Source: Hericium rajendrae
Lineage: Eukaryota > Basidiomycota > Agaricomycetes > Russulales > Hericiaceae
DNA: 64,000 nt
Direction: 5' to 3'
NCBI GenBank assembly: GCA_033439255.1
Contig: JAVRDV010000017.1
Span: 424,168 to 488,167, forward strand
Part shown: positions 1-12,064 of the stretch, one piece after another
Layout of the letters: every line of letters starts with the position of its first letter
Numbering within the stretch: the first letter of the stretch is position 1
The notes under the pieces: generated by a model
The model's input: the letters and a program-made list of their open reading frames with translations, nothing else
What the model was told of the DNA's origin: nothing
The model's database searches: none
Position numbers and translations under genes: made by a program

Positions 1-46
1 TGCTGAGGTTCGATAAGGATCCGACGTCTCTTAATGTTAAGTGAAG

Positions 47-525
47 AAGGTTGACGACTCAGTCATGTTGGAACGTGGGATTTCTGAGCTCGCGAGGAGG
101 TGGCGCTGCGATTGAACGTTCACTCAGCACAACCACAACATACCATCAGTGACCATTCGTCTTACCTAGTCCCGTTCCGTTATGAACTCACACATCACAC
201 CGAACATGAGGGCTACGTGGACCACCGACGAACAACTCGAATATTTGAATGCATGTCTACCTGAGTTCCGGGCGCGACGGTTGGCCGGCTCGCGCAATAC
301 AATGTGGGAGGAAATTTTCACAGGATGGTTTGAGAGGTGGCCTGCTGATTCACCCAAAAAACGTGAGGTAAATGTCTGATAGTGCATCGTGTCGTGAGAA
401 GCTAACCTTACGTTCACCAGCAATTAATCAAGGCTTGGTTCAGAAATAGAACACGTGGCCTGTGCAGGACGGGGCAGACGCAATGAGGCTACGAGGAAGC
501 TGGGGTCACGTGCGATGGGGTTTGA
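47..525 (+). pseudogene. Truncated tandem duplicate of the 5' part of the next gene
   Basis: This stretch repeats the promoter-proximal DNA, first exon, first intron and start of exon 2 of the gene at 737-3548, displaced by about 531-534 bp. Both copies share the upstream words ATGTTGGAACGTGGGA (65 and 599) and a first exon reading W-T-T-D near its start and W-F-E-[KR]-W-P near its end (ATG at 206 and 737). The copy then splices into Q-L-I-K-A-W-F and stops a few codons later, so it encodes only a fragment. It looks like an unequal tandem duplication that left a dead or leader-only 5' copy. The original left edge may lie outside the window. Confidence 0.6.
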
Positions 526-736
526 TAACGATCCAATGCGGACTCTAGCCAATGAATCCAGTTTTGAGTGTGTAGTCGAAAATGTTAGCAACTCAGTAAT
601 GTTGGAACGTGGGATTGTTGAAGTCGCGAGGCCACCCTACAATTGAACATGGTAGTCAGCAAAACCAGATTCTATCACTACTACTATTCGCCTTACCCAG
701 TCCCATCCTGCTACAAGCTTGTGCGCCACATCGAAC

Positions 737-3548
737 ATGAAGGCGTGGACCACCGACCCGCAGTTTGCGTATCTCATGGGTTATTTACCTGAGTACAAAA
801 AGCGACAGTTAGCCGGATCAACGCATGCGATTTGGGAGGAAGTCTACGCAGGATGGTTTGAAAAGTGGCCGGACGATCCAAATATCGACTATCGAAGGGT
901 AAGCTTCTCAACTGCTTGACGTTGTAGGAGGAGACTCACCTAGTCGTGATCAGCGAATCAAGACCTGGTTTAATAACAAAATGCGCGGCAATGGCGGGAC
1001 GGGGCGCAAGGCATCCCGCCGGGTGCTCAATCTCATGGGAAACGCGCGAAGGCCCGCCGACTATCAGATATATCAGAAGCTGTACTGGAAGGAAAAGCGG
1101 CTCGACAAGATTATCGACCCCGCATTTAAAGAGTACCTAAAAGATAACAAAGACAACGCGAAGATCAAGTCCAAGCTTACTTTTCAGAACGACATGTGCA
1201 AGGAGTTGTTGAGTAAGGAAACACCTGAGGTCAAGATGGAGGTCGAGAAGGCAGGGCAGGACGTCGTTATTGACAGCGACTCTGATACTGGCGACGAGGG
1301 CGATGACGAGTCTTCTACCCTGGCTGGTGCACCGAAGAAAGACCGTCGCCTAGCGGAATGGGGCAGGTGAATTCATTCCCTCTATATCTGAGTTCGTGAT
1401 CGATGACTCACCACCACGGTCGCCTTAGGAATATTGAGGCTTTAGAGTTGACGGGGAGGCATCTCGTGCGTCAGGTTGGCAAGCAGACAGGGCTCACATG
1501 TTGTTTTTTTGTGGGCGGTCCCGACGTCCGCGACGGCGGGAAGATCATGTCAATGTGGTGCGTAATTAGTAATAATTAGACAGCAATTTTCTAACGGCTT
1601 ACCTGGCTGGCAGTTTTGATACCGACGCGAAGGGCCAACTCAGCTGGAGGCAGACGTGGAGCGGATTTCACGAAAATGTAGAGAAGGAATGGAATCGACA
1701 TCTGCACAAAGCATTTCGTGAGTATCGTGTTATGCTCTTGTTGTAATGAAGACTGATGCTTACCGAATCTTAGCCAAGGCAGTATGTGACGCTAGGAGCC
1801 TTGATGATTCCGTGAGCTCGAAACCATCGCCGGAACCGGAGACCACGCAGACGCAGGTCCAAGCGACAGAAGTCGAGACTAGACAGGCGACGGAGCCTCA
1901 ATCTCAGCTGCAGACAGTCGAGGATCCGCCAAACAGCGCAGGCATGCCGGAAACCATAGATCCATGACTGTTACTTGCAGACAACCCTCAGGGGAAAAAG
2001 CAGTCCGAGAAGAAGAAAGGCAAGAAGCACCGCGCGGATAGAGACGCCGCGGATGCGAGCACTAGCGAGGAAACCGACGAAGATCAATGGTCTGGAGAAT
2101 CTTCCGAAAGCGAGGAAGAGACCCCCGTCGACCCCCGACCAAAGTTCAAGTTGACTCCCTATGAAAAGGAGCGTCAGGACAACATCGCCCGCGGAGATGC
2201 GTTGCGGGAGGCTCTTCGAATGGACCTCCGCATACCAAATGAAGACGGCAAGAAAAAGAAGTCCAAACGCGAAAGACGGCAAGAACGGGATAAGAAAGCC
2301 AGGGCTGCGAGACGAGTGAGTCCAATCGGTACAAGGGCGAAGAAGCAGTACGTGCACCTTCATTATTACGGCCATATCGAGACTAACTATGATGCAGGAA
2401 GGACGCCGGGCCAGATGAAGGGGAGCTGCAGCCCGCGGGTACATCCCTATCAACCGCACCTGTGCAACAGGCGTCGGAGCCTTCTGCGCAAGTCGATCCA
2501 CCTGCAGCCAGTCGCAAGACTCCGAACCAATCTGGCAGCGCATCTAATACGAATGGTGCCAGGGTTCCTAGCACGACTGCTGCTGAGGGCATTTCAACTG
2601 AGGAGGGTCCCGGTCACGCCTCGGTAAGAGAAACATCGGAAGGTCAAGACATCGACTCTGACTGCGCGAAAAGGACGGCGGAAACGACGGCGAAAACACC
2701 GGCAAGCGGGTCTGAAGCTACGACGGGCACCCCCGTAGAGAAATCAAGTGTCCCACAGTCCGAACTTGGATCTGCGGACAACGCACCGCCAAGTGATGTA
2801 GTGGATGACTCCCCGAACAAAGCAGAGCCAGGATGGATGGGCGAAAGTCGGGACTTCTTCAAGACAGGGCCCGACGACAAGGAGTGGAAGAGCTTGATTA
2901 AGTTGTGGGGAGAACTGGAATGTCTCCTCGGATATGTAGACGGTGCTGTGAGTTAATTCTTACAATCTGCCTTAGAAATCATCTCACGTACCTTATAGAA
3001 TCGCAGTCACTGGCTTTCCTCAACCAAGCGGCCTTCCGACGTTGGTCAATGGATACAGAGTCATCGCGACTTCGATAACGTGCCTGTGTTAGGAGGAAAA
3101 TGGGCAAATGCGTGGCGCACATGGTGGACGAGCCTCCAGCCGAGCTGGAGGTATAACGAAGTGGACTGGCCCCTTCGTCGCGGAGATGAAAATCCGGGCG
3201 AGGCTTGGGCTGCTCTGAGAAAGGGCGGAAAGAACGGATTTTCAATGATCCTCATAACCCTCGTATGGTGGTATCGAAACGCACAAACCGAGGGTGAACA
3301 CAGCGAGGTGATGTCAGCTGTCGAAGACGTCGAGTACGTGGCCACGAAAATGGTAGACTCGGTGAAAGGTAGCAGCTCGAGCGGATTGTCGCGGGAGGTG
3401 GCAGAGGGGCAAGGCGAGGAGGTGGGAGCAAAACGCAAGGTGGCATCGATGGGAAAGGATGGAAGTGTCAAGAAGTGAGTTCGAAACATGTATTCGTGAG
3501 AACATCAGTGACTGACCTATTTCCAGACGTCGCAAGACTCGCAGATAA
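737..3548 (+). CDS. Unknown multi-exon basidiomycete nuclear-type protein
   Basis: I do not recognise a named family. The start is the ATG at 737, in the conserved first exon that also appears in the upstream duplicate. Exons read by eye are 737-898, 954-1366, 1429-~1557, 1614-~1717 and further exons to the TAA at 3546-3548; the introns are short GT-AG. The junction of exons 1 and 2 gives I-K-T-W-F-N-N-K, which resembles a homeodomain recognition helix, but I see no full homeobox. The middle is low-complexity and charged: lysine-rich stretches near 2000-2050 and 2240-2310, then Ser/Thr/Glu-rich sequence at 2460-2860. A Trp-rich segment follows at 3000-3270. The protein ends in a basic tail (K-R-R-K-T-R-R) across the last intron, a likely nuclear signal. 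The family resembles the lineage-expanded hypothetical proteins of mushrooms. A nuclear DNA-associated role is inference only. Confidence 0.6.
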
Positions 3549-5032
3549 GCGAGCACGTTCTCGTTATGATAGATAGAAAAGCGATGTTATAAAAGCTACC
3601 TAGTTATCGTGTCAAATGACTATAAGAGTGTATTATGCTCCGCACGTCGGCTTGGACAATATGCTTCCGTCCTCCCTAAGCCATCTCCCCACACAAAATA
3701 CTTCCGTCATCCAAATCCGGTAAATATCTCGATCCAGATCTCCGATCTGAGATCTTTGATGAGATGTCCCGATCGTCGACAACTCGGAGCCTCACCTGTG
3801 ACTTGTAGTTTTCAGCAATATGACCGTCCTTTTGTCAACAGTGGGCACATAAAGTATTTGGTGCATTACAAGAAACTGCATGCAGAACTCATCTAAGAAG
3901 TACGGGTGATTCTACAAAACATTTCAAAACATGACTGAGCGAGTGGGCGATGAGTCCCGAATCTGAACGGACACAAGTGCTCCAAGACGAGAAGGACAAG
4001 GCATCATGCAGTGAGTGCGTGAGCGGGGAATGTGGGGTACGAGTAGGAGCAGAGCATGGAGCAGACGACTAGCGAGGATCAGCACTCAGTGGAAAACGAA
4101 GGAGAAACGATGCACGTACTTAAGCTGGTATCTAACGAGTATGCATCCCATTTCTCAAGGATCATATTGTGCAGGCGTGGCGAGGCAAAAGGGTGATGAG
4201 TGCCAGAGAGAAGTACATAGTGACTGAGCAGGAGCAAGAAGAACAGGAGGGGCCCAGCGATAATCAGCGCCGAGTAGAAAATGAGGGACGAACGGGCACG
4301 TACTTAAGGCCAATCGTCCCGTGTCGCGTTCCTCATGGACAACGAGCAGGCAGCAAGGAAAACGGGTGGATGAGTGCTGAAAGCTGGACAGGATGCGCAG
4401 GCAGCGAGGCACATGGGGTGGATGAGTGCTGAAGGCAGACCAAGAGGTCGCAGAAGTAGGTGGTGGCGGGAGGGAGCCAAAGCGGAACAAAGATTCCATT
4501 TAGGGAAGTCCAGGATTCGGACGTCCGAACAATGGACGGCGAATGCCGAATTGTTCGTAATCGAGCCGGAATACAGCCTATCCTCGACATTACTACTACT
4601 ACTAAGATTCCATCATGAAAAAACTGCCACATAGTAATAGATTGGTGAGATAGTTATACTGTGTACCACTTTTTAGAATTACTACTAACTTTCTGTTACC
4701 AGTCACAATCTGTAGTGATATCTCAGTAGACATAGTAATGACAACTGCCCTCCTGCAAGTATAACTACTAACATTCTATCATGTACACAGTTGATCTGTA
4801 GTGATGTCTTAGTGGACATAGTAATCACAACTGCTCTTCTGCCAGTATGACTACTAACATTCTATTGTGTATATTTATGACTATGCATTACTATACTCCC
4901 TGCACCTCAGCACATTACTACTAACATCCTACACAATAGTATAACTATATGGGACACTACTATGTAATGGCCACGTTCACTTCATACTTCCTAATATATT
5001 AGGAGGTTAGTTAACTATAGTAACCACTACAG
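3549..5032. other. Intergenic region, no convincing gene
   Basis: Only short unsupported open frames are present. Around 4000-4440 a word related to GGTGGATGAGTGCTGAAG recurs, suggesting a degenerate minisatellite. From 4580 the DNA turns AT-rich, and it contains the tandem repeat listed separately. I see no RNA gene or conserved coding sequence. Confidence 0.5.
4681..4870. repeat. Tandem repeat, unit about 83-86 bp, just over two copies
   Basis: Units begin with ACTACTAAC at 4681, 4764 and 4850. They share a core around TCTGTAGTGAT and GGACATAGTAATCACAACTG, with scattered substitutions. The third unit is cut short. It lies just upstream of the first visible exon of the interrupted Ala/Pro-rich gene. 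Confidence 0.65.
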
Positions 5033-5133
5033 TTGGCGAGGCCTCCTCCTGAGAGCACAAATGCACCCACGGCACCCGCGGCATCCTCGGCACCCACAGC
5101 ACCTGCAGCACCCGCGACACCTGCAGCACCTGC

Positions 5134-5558
5134 AACTGTATCTACTTACTTTATACTACTAAACCCTATTACATTAAGCAAAGCCATGTAACGACAACAA
5201 CCATTGTTGTTAAGAGCACTAAAAGGCCAAAGCTAATAAAGCTGCTTCGTTAGCTATATAGAGGTATTGGCTCTCACGGCCAATGCCTTTGGCCTCAGAG
5301 CTACTTATTCCCATGATTTAATACCATTATTCTTATATATTAATCATTTCGGACAGCACCCGGGTATCTTGGACTTGAGGTCAGACCCTTACTAAGCAAC
5401 ATCGTACATTATATCTAATCTAATCTCAAGGCAGCACCGGGGGGTGCCGCAAAACATACATATGACATAAAAAAAACATATCAGCCGAGATCATAAGGAT
5501 CTCGGCCGTGACGCTCGCTAATGCGTGCTGGCCGGCACTCGCCAGCGCTTCCTCTCGC
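5134..5558 (+). repeat. Family E terminal segment A, left copy
   Basis: Nearly identical to 8627-9047 and in the same orientation. It carries an ATCTAATCTAATC run and the hairpin GCCGAGATC-N5-GATCTCGGC at 5484-5506. The copy at 8976-8998 differs just before the stem by a CpG transition (CATATCAGCC against CATATCGGCC). Confidence 0.8.
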
Positions 5559-8500
5559 GAGCCATAGCTACTAAATTTATAACGATACTACTATTGTAAT
5601 AGCCCAAACCATGTAACGACAATAACTATTATGCACTAACGGCTCCTATTAGCCTTATGGCTTTATCTAATAGGAATCATTTATATATATTTCATGGGGT
5701 GCTTCTTTGTGCTATTTTTAGCACCTTCGTAATCAGATCGTGATCCCGATCGCAGCTCTATGCAATCGGGCGCCTAAATTGCATACAGTATGCTAATCTA
5801 ATCTAATCTAATCTAATCCCCCGCCTCCCGCCCCACCGACGTCGGCGCTACCCGCTCGCTCGCTCGTTCCGCCCTCGGCTATGCGCCCGCACCTGCCGCC
5901 GTCGCTCCTGTCACAGCTCAATTCCCGCCGCCGTCGCTCGCTCTTAGCCGCCGCTCAGTCTGCGGAACTGTTGCCGTGACGTACGTTATCAGCGCCGCAG
6001 GTGCTGCTGCCGTCGTTGTTGCTGCGTGGTCAGTGTGGTGCTACCCACTGCGCACGGCCGCCGGGGCTCCTGCGCCATTGCTGCACACCATCGCATGCCG
6101 TCGTTGGGGCATTCCGCGTGGGCGCTAGGCATCGCACGCGGGTGCTGGCATTCGGCGTGGGTGCTGGGGCCCGAGCGCGCGTGGGTGGGGGGAGGGACAG
6201 CGCACCGTTGTTGCGCTGTGCCAGGATGCTCCACATCAGGCTGGAACCGTCACGAGTATTGAGCGATGGTCGCGGGTGTTGAGGGCCACGGGCACATGAT
6301 GCGTGATGCGTATGGGCCCACCGGCATGCGCGTCGGGCGTCGTCATGTGGTGGGTGATGGTGCCGCCCACACGCAAGCCTGGGCATTGGCTGTGTGTCCA
6401 TGTCGTTGTACGCTGGTGCGTACGCATCTAGGGGCGTGTTGTGCGTGCTTCTGCACGTGTTGGATATGTGTGGAGGTGGGCGGACGGCTGCGGTGGGCCA
6501 TGGAGGGCGTGGGAGGGCGGCGCAGAGGGTGGCGGACACGGAGGAGGGCGGGAAAAGGGACGGTGCAGAAGGAGAGACGTGCAAAGAGCGCGGAAGTGTG
6601 TGTGTATGCGGAGAGGGAGGAGGACAGGCTGGAGAGAGGGTGAGAGGCTGGAGAGTGAGCCGTGCACAACCTATGCCGCGGCTCGGAAACGGCCGAGCGG
6701 CGGCGGCTGAAAGCCCGAGAAGCCCGATCGTCGAGGAGAGGAGTACTCCCGCATGACTTTTGCACGGTATTGTCCCTACATCTTAAGGAGAATGTGTACT
6801 TAGTATGTTCTTAATTGTATATATGATGTTTTAAGCAATATAGAGCACTTTTCGAGCCAGAATAAGTGATTTATATTAACCCTACAGTAACCCTACCTCG
6901 TATTTCCTGTAGTACGGACTTCACTACAGGAAGTTCTACTTATCTACCTGAGCAAAAAATGTTATGTTCTTGTAAGAAATATAAATGCAAAGTCTGAATT
7001 TTTTTGGACTTGATTCCAGAGCTTGAGATCTGAAATACACACGAAATAACTGTTCATGGACCCGAAAACACATGACTTCGATTAGATCTCAAAGATCCAG
7101 GCCACTAAAAATTACCATAAAGTTGTTTTACATACCTAACATATGCCCCAGCTTATCTAAAAAAGCCGATACATGATAGGGACAATATGTGCTGCACAAT
7201 TGCAGCTCGAATCTGGTGCCCGGCGTTCGCAACAGCTCAATTCGAGCTCGACGCGTTGAGCGTCAAGGACAAGCGCCGTACGTTTGGTACGTGCTTATCT
7301 GTATCTCGCGAATTTCTCTCCTGCACTTCATTCGATTTATACAGAACTTTGCATTTGGTTTCATTATCACTATTTACATGTCATGTATTATTCGTAGGTT
7401 TTAATCGAATTTACTTGTCCCCGAATATCGACTTTGACGAACTCGGTGACACGTTCGGCAATTGCCAAGCCATGCCACAAGGCTCGGGTTGAGGCTCACC
7501 GTGTCCTCCTCTCATCAACTGGGTGCTCTTCGAGGCTCAAAAGCCCCTCGTTTGTAAGTTTTTTCTTCTTCTATTTGTTTTCTTACTGTTACTAACTATA
7601 GTTTACTTATTTTACCCTCAGAACACGATGACGTGGCTCGCTGTGAGCTGCACGACGGACGTCACCGCCGTCGATCCCCCCCTTTCCCCGCGCTTCTAAC
7701 TGCATGCCCGACATCTCCCAGCCCCATGCACGAAGATTACTAGCGATGCAAGAGCTCGCGCTCGCAAGTGCGTCTGCTTAGGAGCTTCTGAACGCGCATG
7801 CAACGACTGCCGCGCCGGGCCATTCCCATCCACTGCCCCACCCCCACCACGCCGCATTCACGCCGACGTGTTCTTGTTTGCGTGTGCATCGGCCCATCAC
7901 CATGCCCCTTCGACATCCTCAAGGCACTCTCCCCCGCCGGCGCCCGATGCCAGCACCGTGCCCGCGCATTCCAGCCTCATCCGTGCGGATTCTAGCCTCG
8001 TCCGTGTGGGTCCCAGCCCCGAAGCCGCATGTTCTCGTCCCCGCACCCATGCACTCCAGCACCTGCACGCACTCAAGCCCCGTGGCCTGCGCAGTCCCGC
8101 CGTTCTCTGCGCGCCCCACGCCGCGCCTCGCGCCGTGCCCCACGCGTGCCGTGCCCACACGCACCGTGCCCTGCCCTGCGCACCTCGTTCCTCGCGCCGT
8201 GCACCTCGTTCCTCGCGCCGTGCCCCCCACACCTCGCGCCGTGCCCCCCACACCTCGCGCCGTGCCTCGCATGCCTCGTGCCTCGAGCCGTGCCCCGTGC
8301 CCCGTGCCGTGTCCCACATGCTTCCGCCGTGCCCCGCACCGTGTCCTGCATGCTCCCATCGTGTGCCGTGCCCCGCGTGTCTCAATGCCACGCGCCACGT
8401 CCTGCACGCTGTCCCAGCGGCACCTGCGTCGGATGCGTGGCCAGTGCAATGAAGGGCGGGCACCAGCAGCAAGCCGGCGCGTAGCGCCCCTGCACCAACC

Positions 8501-8626
8501 AGACTGTAGTGTGTGCGCACTGCAGCGGGCGTGCGGCAAACAGTGCACGCAACAAGCATGCAGTGCGTGCGTAGCCGCGGAGCGGGAGCGGGAACAGCAG
8601 ATGAAAGTGCCGGCGAGCGCGAGAGC
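5559..8626 (-). repeat. Left arm of the giant inverted repeat (family E segment B, inverted)
   Basis: Reverse complement of 9046-12064 at very high identity. It begins GAGCCATAGCTACTAAAT at 5559, mirrored at 12064. The arms differ by an extra copy of a short repeat near 8220-8260 in this arm and by scattered substitutions. Those I inspected are almost all CpG transitions, for example GAAAGTGCC here against GAAAGCGCC in the other arm. Confidence 0.85.
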
Positions 8627-9047
8627 AACTGTATCTACTTACTTTATACTACTAAACCCTATTACATTAAGCAAAGCCATGTAACGACAACAACCATTGT
8701 TGTTAAGAGCACTAAAAGGCCAAAGCTAATAAAGCTGCTTCGTTAGCTATATAGAGGTATTGGCTCTCACGGCCAATGCCTTTGGCCTCAGAGCTACTTA
8801 TTCCCATGATTTAATACCATTATTCTTATATATTAATCATTTCGGACAGCACCCGGGTATCTTGGACTTGAGGTCAGACCCTTACTAAGCAACATCGTAC
8901 ATTATATCTAATCTAATCTCAAGGCAGCACCGGGGGGTGCCGCAAAACATACATATGACATAAAAAAAACATATCGGCCGAGATCATAAGGATCTCGGCC
9001 GTTTAGCTAATGCGTGCTGGCCGGCACTCGCCAGCGCTTCCTCTCGC
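8627..9047 (+). repeat. Family E terminal segment A, right copy and spacer of the inverted repeat
   Basis: Unique loop between the two long arms. It begins AACTGTATCTACTTAC like the left copy at 5134. Near 8976-8998 it contains the GCCGAGATC-N5-GATCTCGGC hairpin that is also found in family F elements. Confidence 0.8.
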
Positions 9048-12000
9048 GCTCGCCGGCGCTTTCATCTGCTGTTCCCGCTCCCGCTCCGCGGCTACGCACG
9101 CACTGCATGCTTGTTGCGTGCACTGTTTGCCGCACGCCCGCTGCAGTGCGCACACACTACAGTCTGGTTGGTGCAGGGGCGCTACGCGCCGGCTTGCTGC
9201 TGGTGCCCGCCCTTCATTGCACTGGCCACGCATCCGACGCAGGTGCCGCTGGGACAGCGTGCGGGACGTGGCGCATGGCATTGAGACACGCGGGGCACGG
9301 CACACGATGGGAGCATGCAGGACACGGTGCGGGGCACGGCGGAAGCATGTGGGACACGGCACGGGGCACGGGGCACGGCTCGAGGCACGAGGCATGCGAG
9401 GCACGGCGCGAGGAACGAGGTGCACGGCGCGAGGAACGAGGTGCGCAGGGCAGGGCACGGTGCGTGTGGGCACGGCACGCGTGGGGCACGGCGCGAGGCG
9501 CGGCGTGGGGCGCGCAGAGAACGGCGGGACTGCGCAGGCCACGGGGCTTGAGTGCGTGCAGGTGCTGGAGTGCATGGGTGCGGGGACGAGAACATGCGGC
9601 TTCGGGGCTGGGACCCACACGGACGAGGCTAGAATCCGCACGGATGAGGCTGGAATGCGCGGGCACGGTGCTGGCATCGGGCGCCGGCGGGGAGAGTGCC
9701 TTGAGGATGTCGAAGGGGCATGGTGATGGGCCGATGCACACGCAAACAAGAACACGTCGGCGTGAATGCGGCGTGGTGGGGGTGGGGCAGTGGATGGGAA
9801 TGGCCCGGCGCGGCAGTCGTTGCATGCGCGTTCAGAAGCTCCTAAGCAGACGCACTTGCGAGCGCGAGCTCTTGCATCGCTAGTAATCTTCGTGCATGGG
9901 GCTGGGAGATGTCGGGCATGCAGTTAGAAGCGCGGGGAAAGGGGGGGATCGACGGCGGTGACGTCCGTCGTGCAGCTCACAGCGAGCCACGTCATCGTGT
10001 TCTGAGGGTAAAATAAGTAAACTATAGTTAGTAACAGTAAGAAAACAAATAGAAGAAGAAAAAACTTACAAACGAGGGGCTTTTGAGCCTCGAAGAGCAC
10101 CCAGTTGATGAGAGGAGGACACGGTGAGCCTCAACCCGAGCCTTGTGGCATGGCTTGGCAATTGCCGAACGTGTCACCGAGTTCGTCAAAGTCGATATTC
10201 GGGGACAAGTAAATTCGATTAAAACCTACGAATAATACATGACATGTAAATAGTGATAATGAAACCAAATGCAAAGTTCTGTATAAATCGAATGAAGTGC
10301 AGGAGAGAAATTCGCGAGATACAGATAAGCACGTACCAAACGTACGGCGCTTGTCCTTGACGCTCAACGCGTCGAGCTCGAATTGAGCTGTTGCGAACGC
10401 CGGGCACCAGATTCGAGCTGCAATTGTGCAGCACATATTGTCCCTATCATGTATCGGCTTTTTTAGATAAGCTGGGGCATATGTTAGGTATGTAAAACAA
10501 CTTTATGGTAATTTTTAGTGGCCTGGATCTTTGAGATCTAATCGAAGTCATGTGTTTTCGGGTCCATGAACAGTTATTTCGTGTGTATTTCAGATCTCAA
10601 GCTCTGGAATCAAGTCCAAAAAAATTCAGACTTTGCATTTATATTTCTTACAAGAACATAACATTTTTTGCTCAGGTAGATAAGTAGAACTTCCTGTAGT
10701 GAAGTCCGTACTACAGGAAATACGAGGTAGGGTTACTGTAGGGTTAATATAAATCACTTATTCTGGCTCGAAAAGTGCTCTATATTGCTTAAAACATCAT
10801 ATATACAATTAAGAACATACTAAGTACACATTCTCCTTAAGATGTAGGGACAATACCGTGCAAAAGTCATGCGGGAGTACTCCTCTCCTCGACGATCGGG
10901 CTTCTCGGGCTTTCAGCCGCCGCCGCTCGGCCGTTTCCGAGCCGCGGCATAGGTTGTGCACGGCTCACTCTCCAGCCTCTCACCCTCTCTCCAGCCTGTC
11001 CTCCTCCCTCTCCGCATACACACACACTTCCGCGCTCTTTGCACGTCTCTCCTTCTGCACCGTCCCTTTTCCCGCCCTCCTCCGTGTCCGCCACCCTCTG
11101 CGCCGCCCTCCCACGCCCTCCACGGCCCACCGCAGCCGTCCGCCCACCTCCACACATATCCAACACGTGCAGAAGCACGCACAACACGCCCCTAGATGCG
11201 TACGCACCAGCGTACAACGACATGGACACACAGCCAATGCCCAGGCTTGCGTGTGGGCGGCACCATCACCCACCACATGACGACGCCCGACGCGCATGCC
11301 GGTGGGCCCATACGCATCACGCATCATGTGCCCGTGGCCCTCAACACCCGCGACCATCGCTCAATACTCGTGACGGTTCCAGCCTGATGTGGAGCATCCT
11401 GGCACAGCGCAACAACGGTGTGCTGTCCCTCCCCTCACCCACGCGCGCTCGGGCCCCAGCACCCATGCCGAATGCCAGCACCCGCGTGCGATGCCTAGCG
11501 CCCACGCGGAATGCCCCAACGACGGCATGCGATGGTGTGCAGCAATGGCGCAGGAGCCCCGGCGGCCGTGCGCAGTGGGTAGCACCACACTGACCACGCA
11601 GCAACAACGACGGCAGCAGCACCTGCGGCGCTGATAACGTACGTCACGGCAACAGTTCCGCAGACTGAGCGGCGGCTAAGAGCGAGCGACGGCGGCGGGA
11701 ATTGAGCTGTGACGGGAGCAACGGCGGCAGGTGCGGGCGCATAGCCGAGGGCGGAACGAGCGAGCGAGCAGGTAGCGCCGATGTCGGTGGGGCGGAAGGC
11801 GGGGGATTAGATTAGATTAGATTAGATTAGCATACTGTATGCAATTTAGGCGCCCGATTGCATAGAGCTGCGATCGGGATCACGATCTGATTACGAAGGT
11901 GCTAAAAATAGCACAAAGAAGCACCCCATGAAATATATATAAATGATTCCTATTAGATAAAGCCATAAGGCTAATAGGAGCCGTTAGTGCATAATAGTTA

Positions 12001-12064
12001 TTGTCGTTACATGGTTTGGGCTATTACAATAGTAGTATCGTTATAAATTTAGTAGCTATGGCTC
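9046..12064 (+). repeat. Right arm of the giant inverted repeat (family E segment B)
   Basis: Pairs with 5559-8626. It includes a (GATTA)n run at about 11810-11830 and ends AGTAGCTATGGCTC against the target copy GCACCTGC. No real coding sequence is present. The open frames in the GC-rich part are Pro/Arg/Ala or Gly/Arg strings found in several frames and on both strands, which is what biased sequence produces. Confidence 0.8.

Larger units (their letters stand above)
5134..12064. mobile_element. Composite of GC-rich non-autonomous DNA elements (family E)
   Basis: The block is flanked by GCACCTGC at 5126-5133 and 12065-12072, an 8 bp target duplication, though the target is itself a GCACC-rich repeat. 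Its order is A - inverted B - A - B. A is about 425 bp (5134-5558 and 8627-9047) and B about 3 kb (9046-12064, and inverted at 5559-8626). One complete unit A+B is 8627-12064 (3438 bp). Its ends, AACTGTATCTAC and the complement of GAGCCATAGCTACT, lead into related subterminal inverted repeats containing CCATGTAACGACAA. The inside holds very GC-rich, CpG-dense degenerate tandem repeats and ATCTAATCTAATC runs. No transposase is visible, so it is non-autonomous. The 8 bp duplication fits hAT-like or KDZ/Zisupton-like mobilisation; which one is unknown. Confidence 0.7.

Noticed and set aside
954-1010. Homeobox transcription factor from the I-K-T-W-F-N-N-K motif
   Set aside because: Only the recognition-helix-like motif is present; the preceding helices and spacing were not recognisable.
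6001-8684. Many long open frames on both strands in the GC-rich parts of family E (up to 268 codons), and equivalents in the other arm and in F1/F2
   Set aside because: They overlap in several frames and both strands, encode Pro/Arg/Ala or Gly/Arg strings from repeated GC-rich words, and lack any domain or splice structure.
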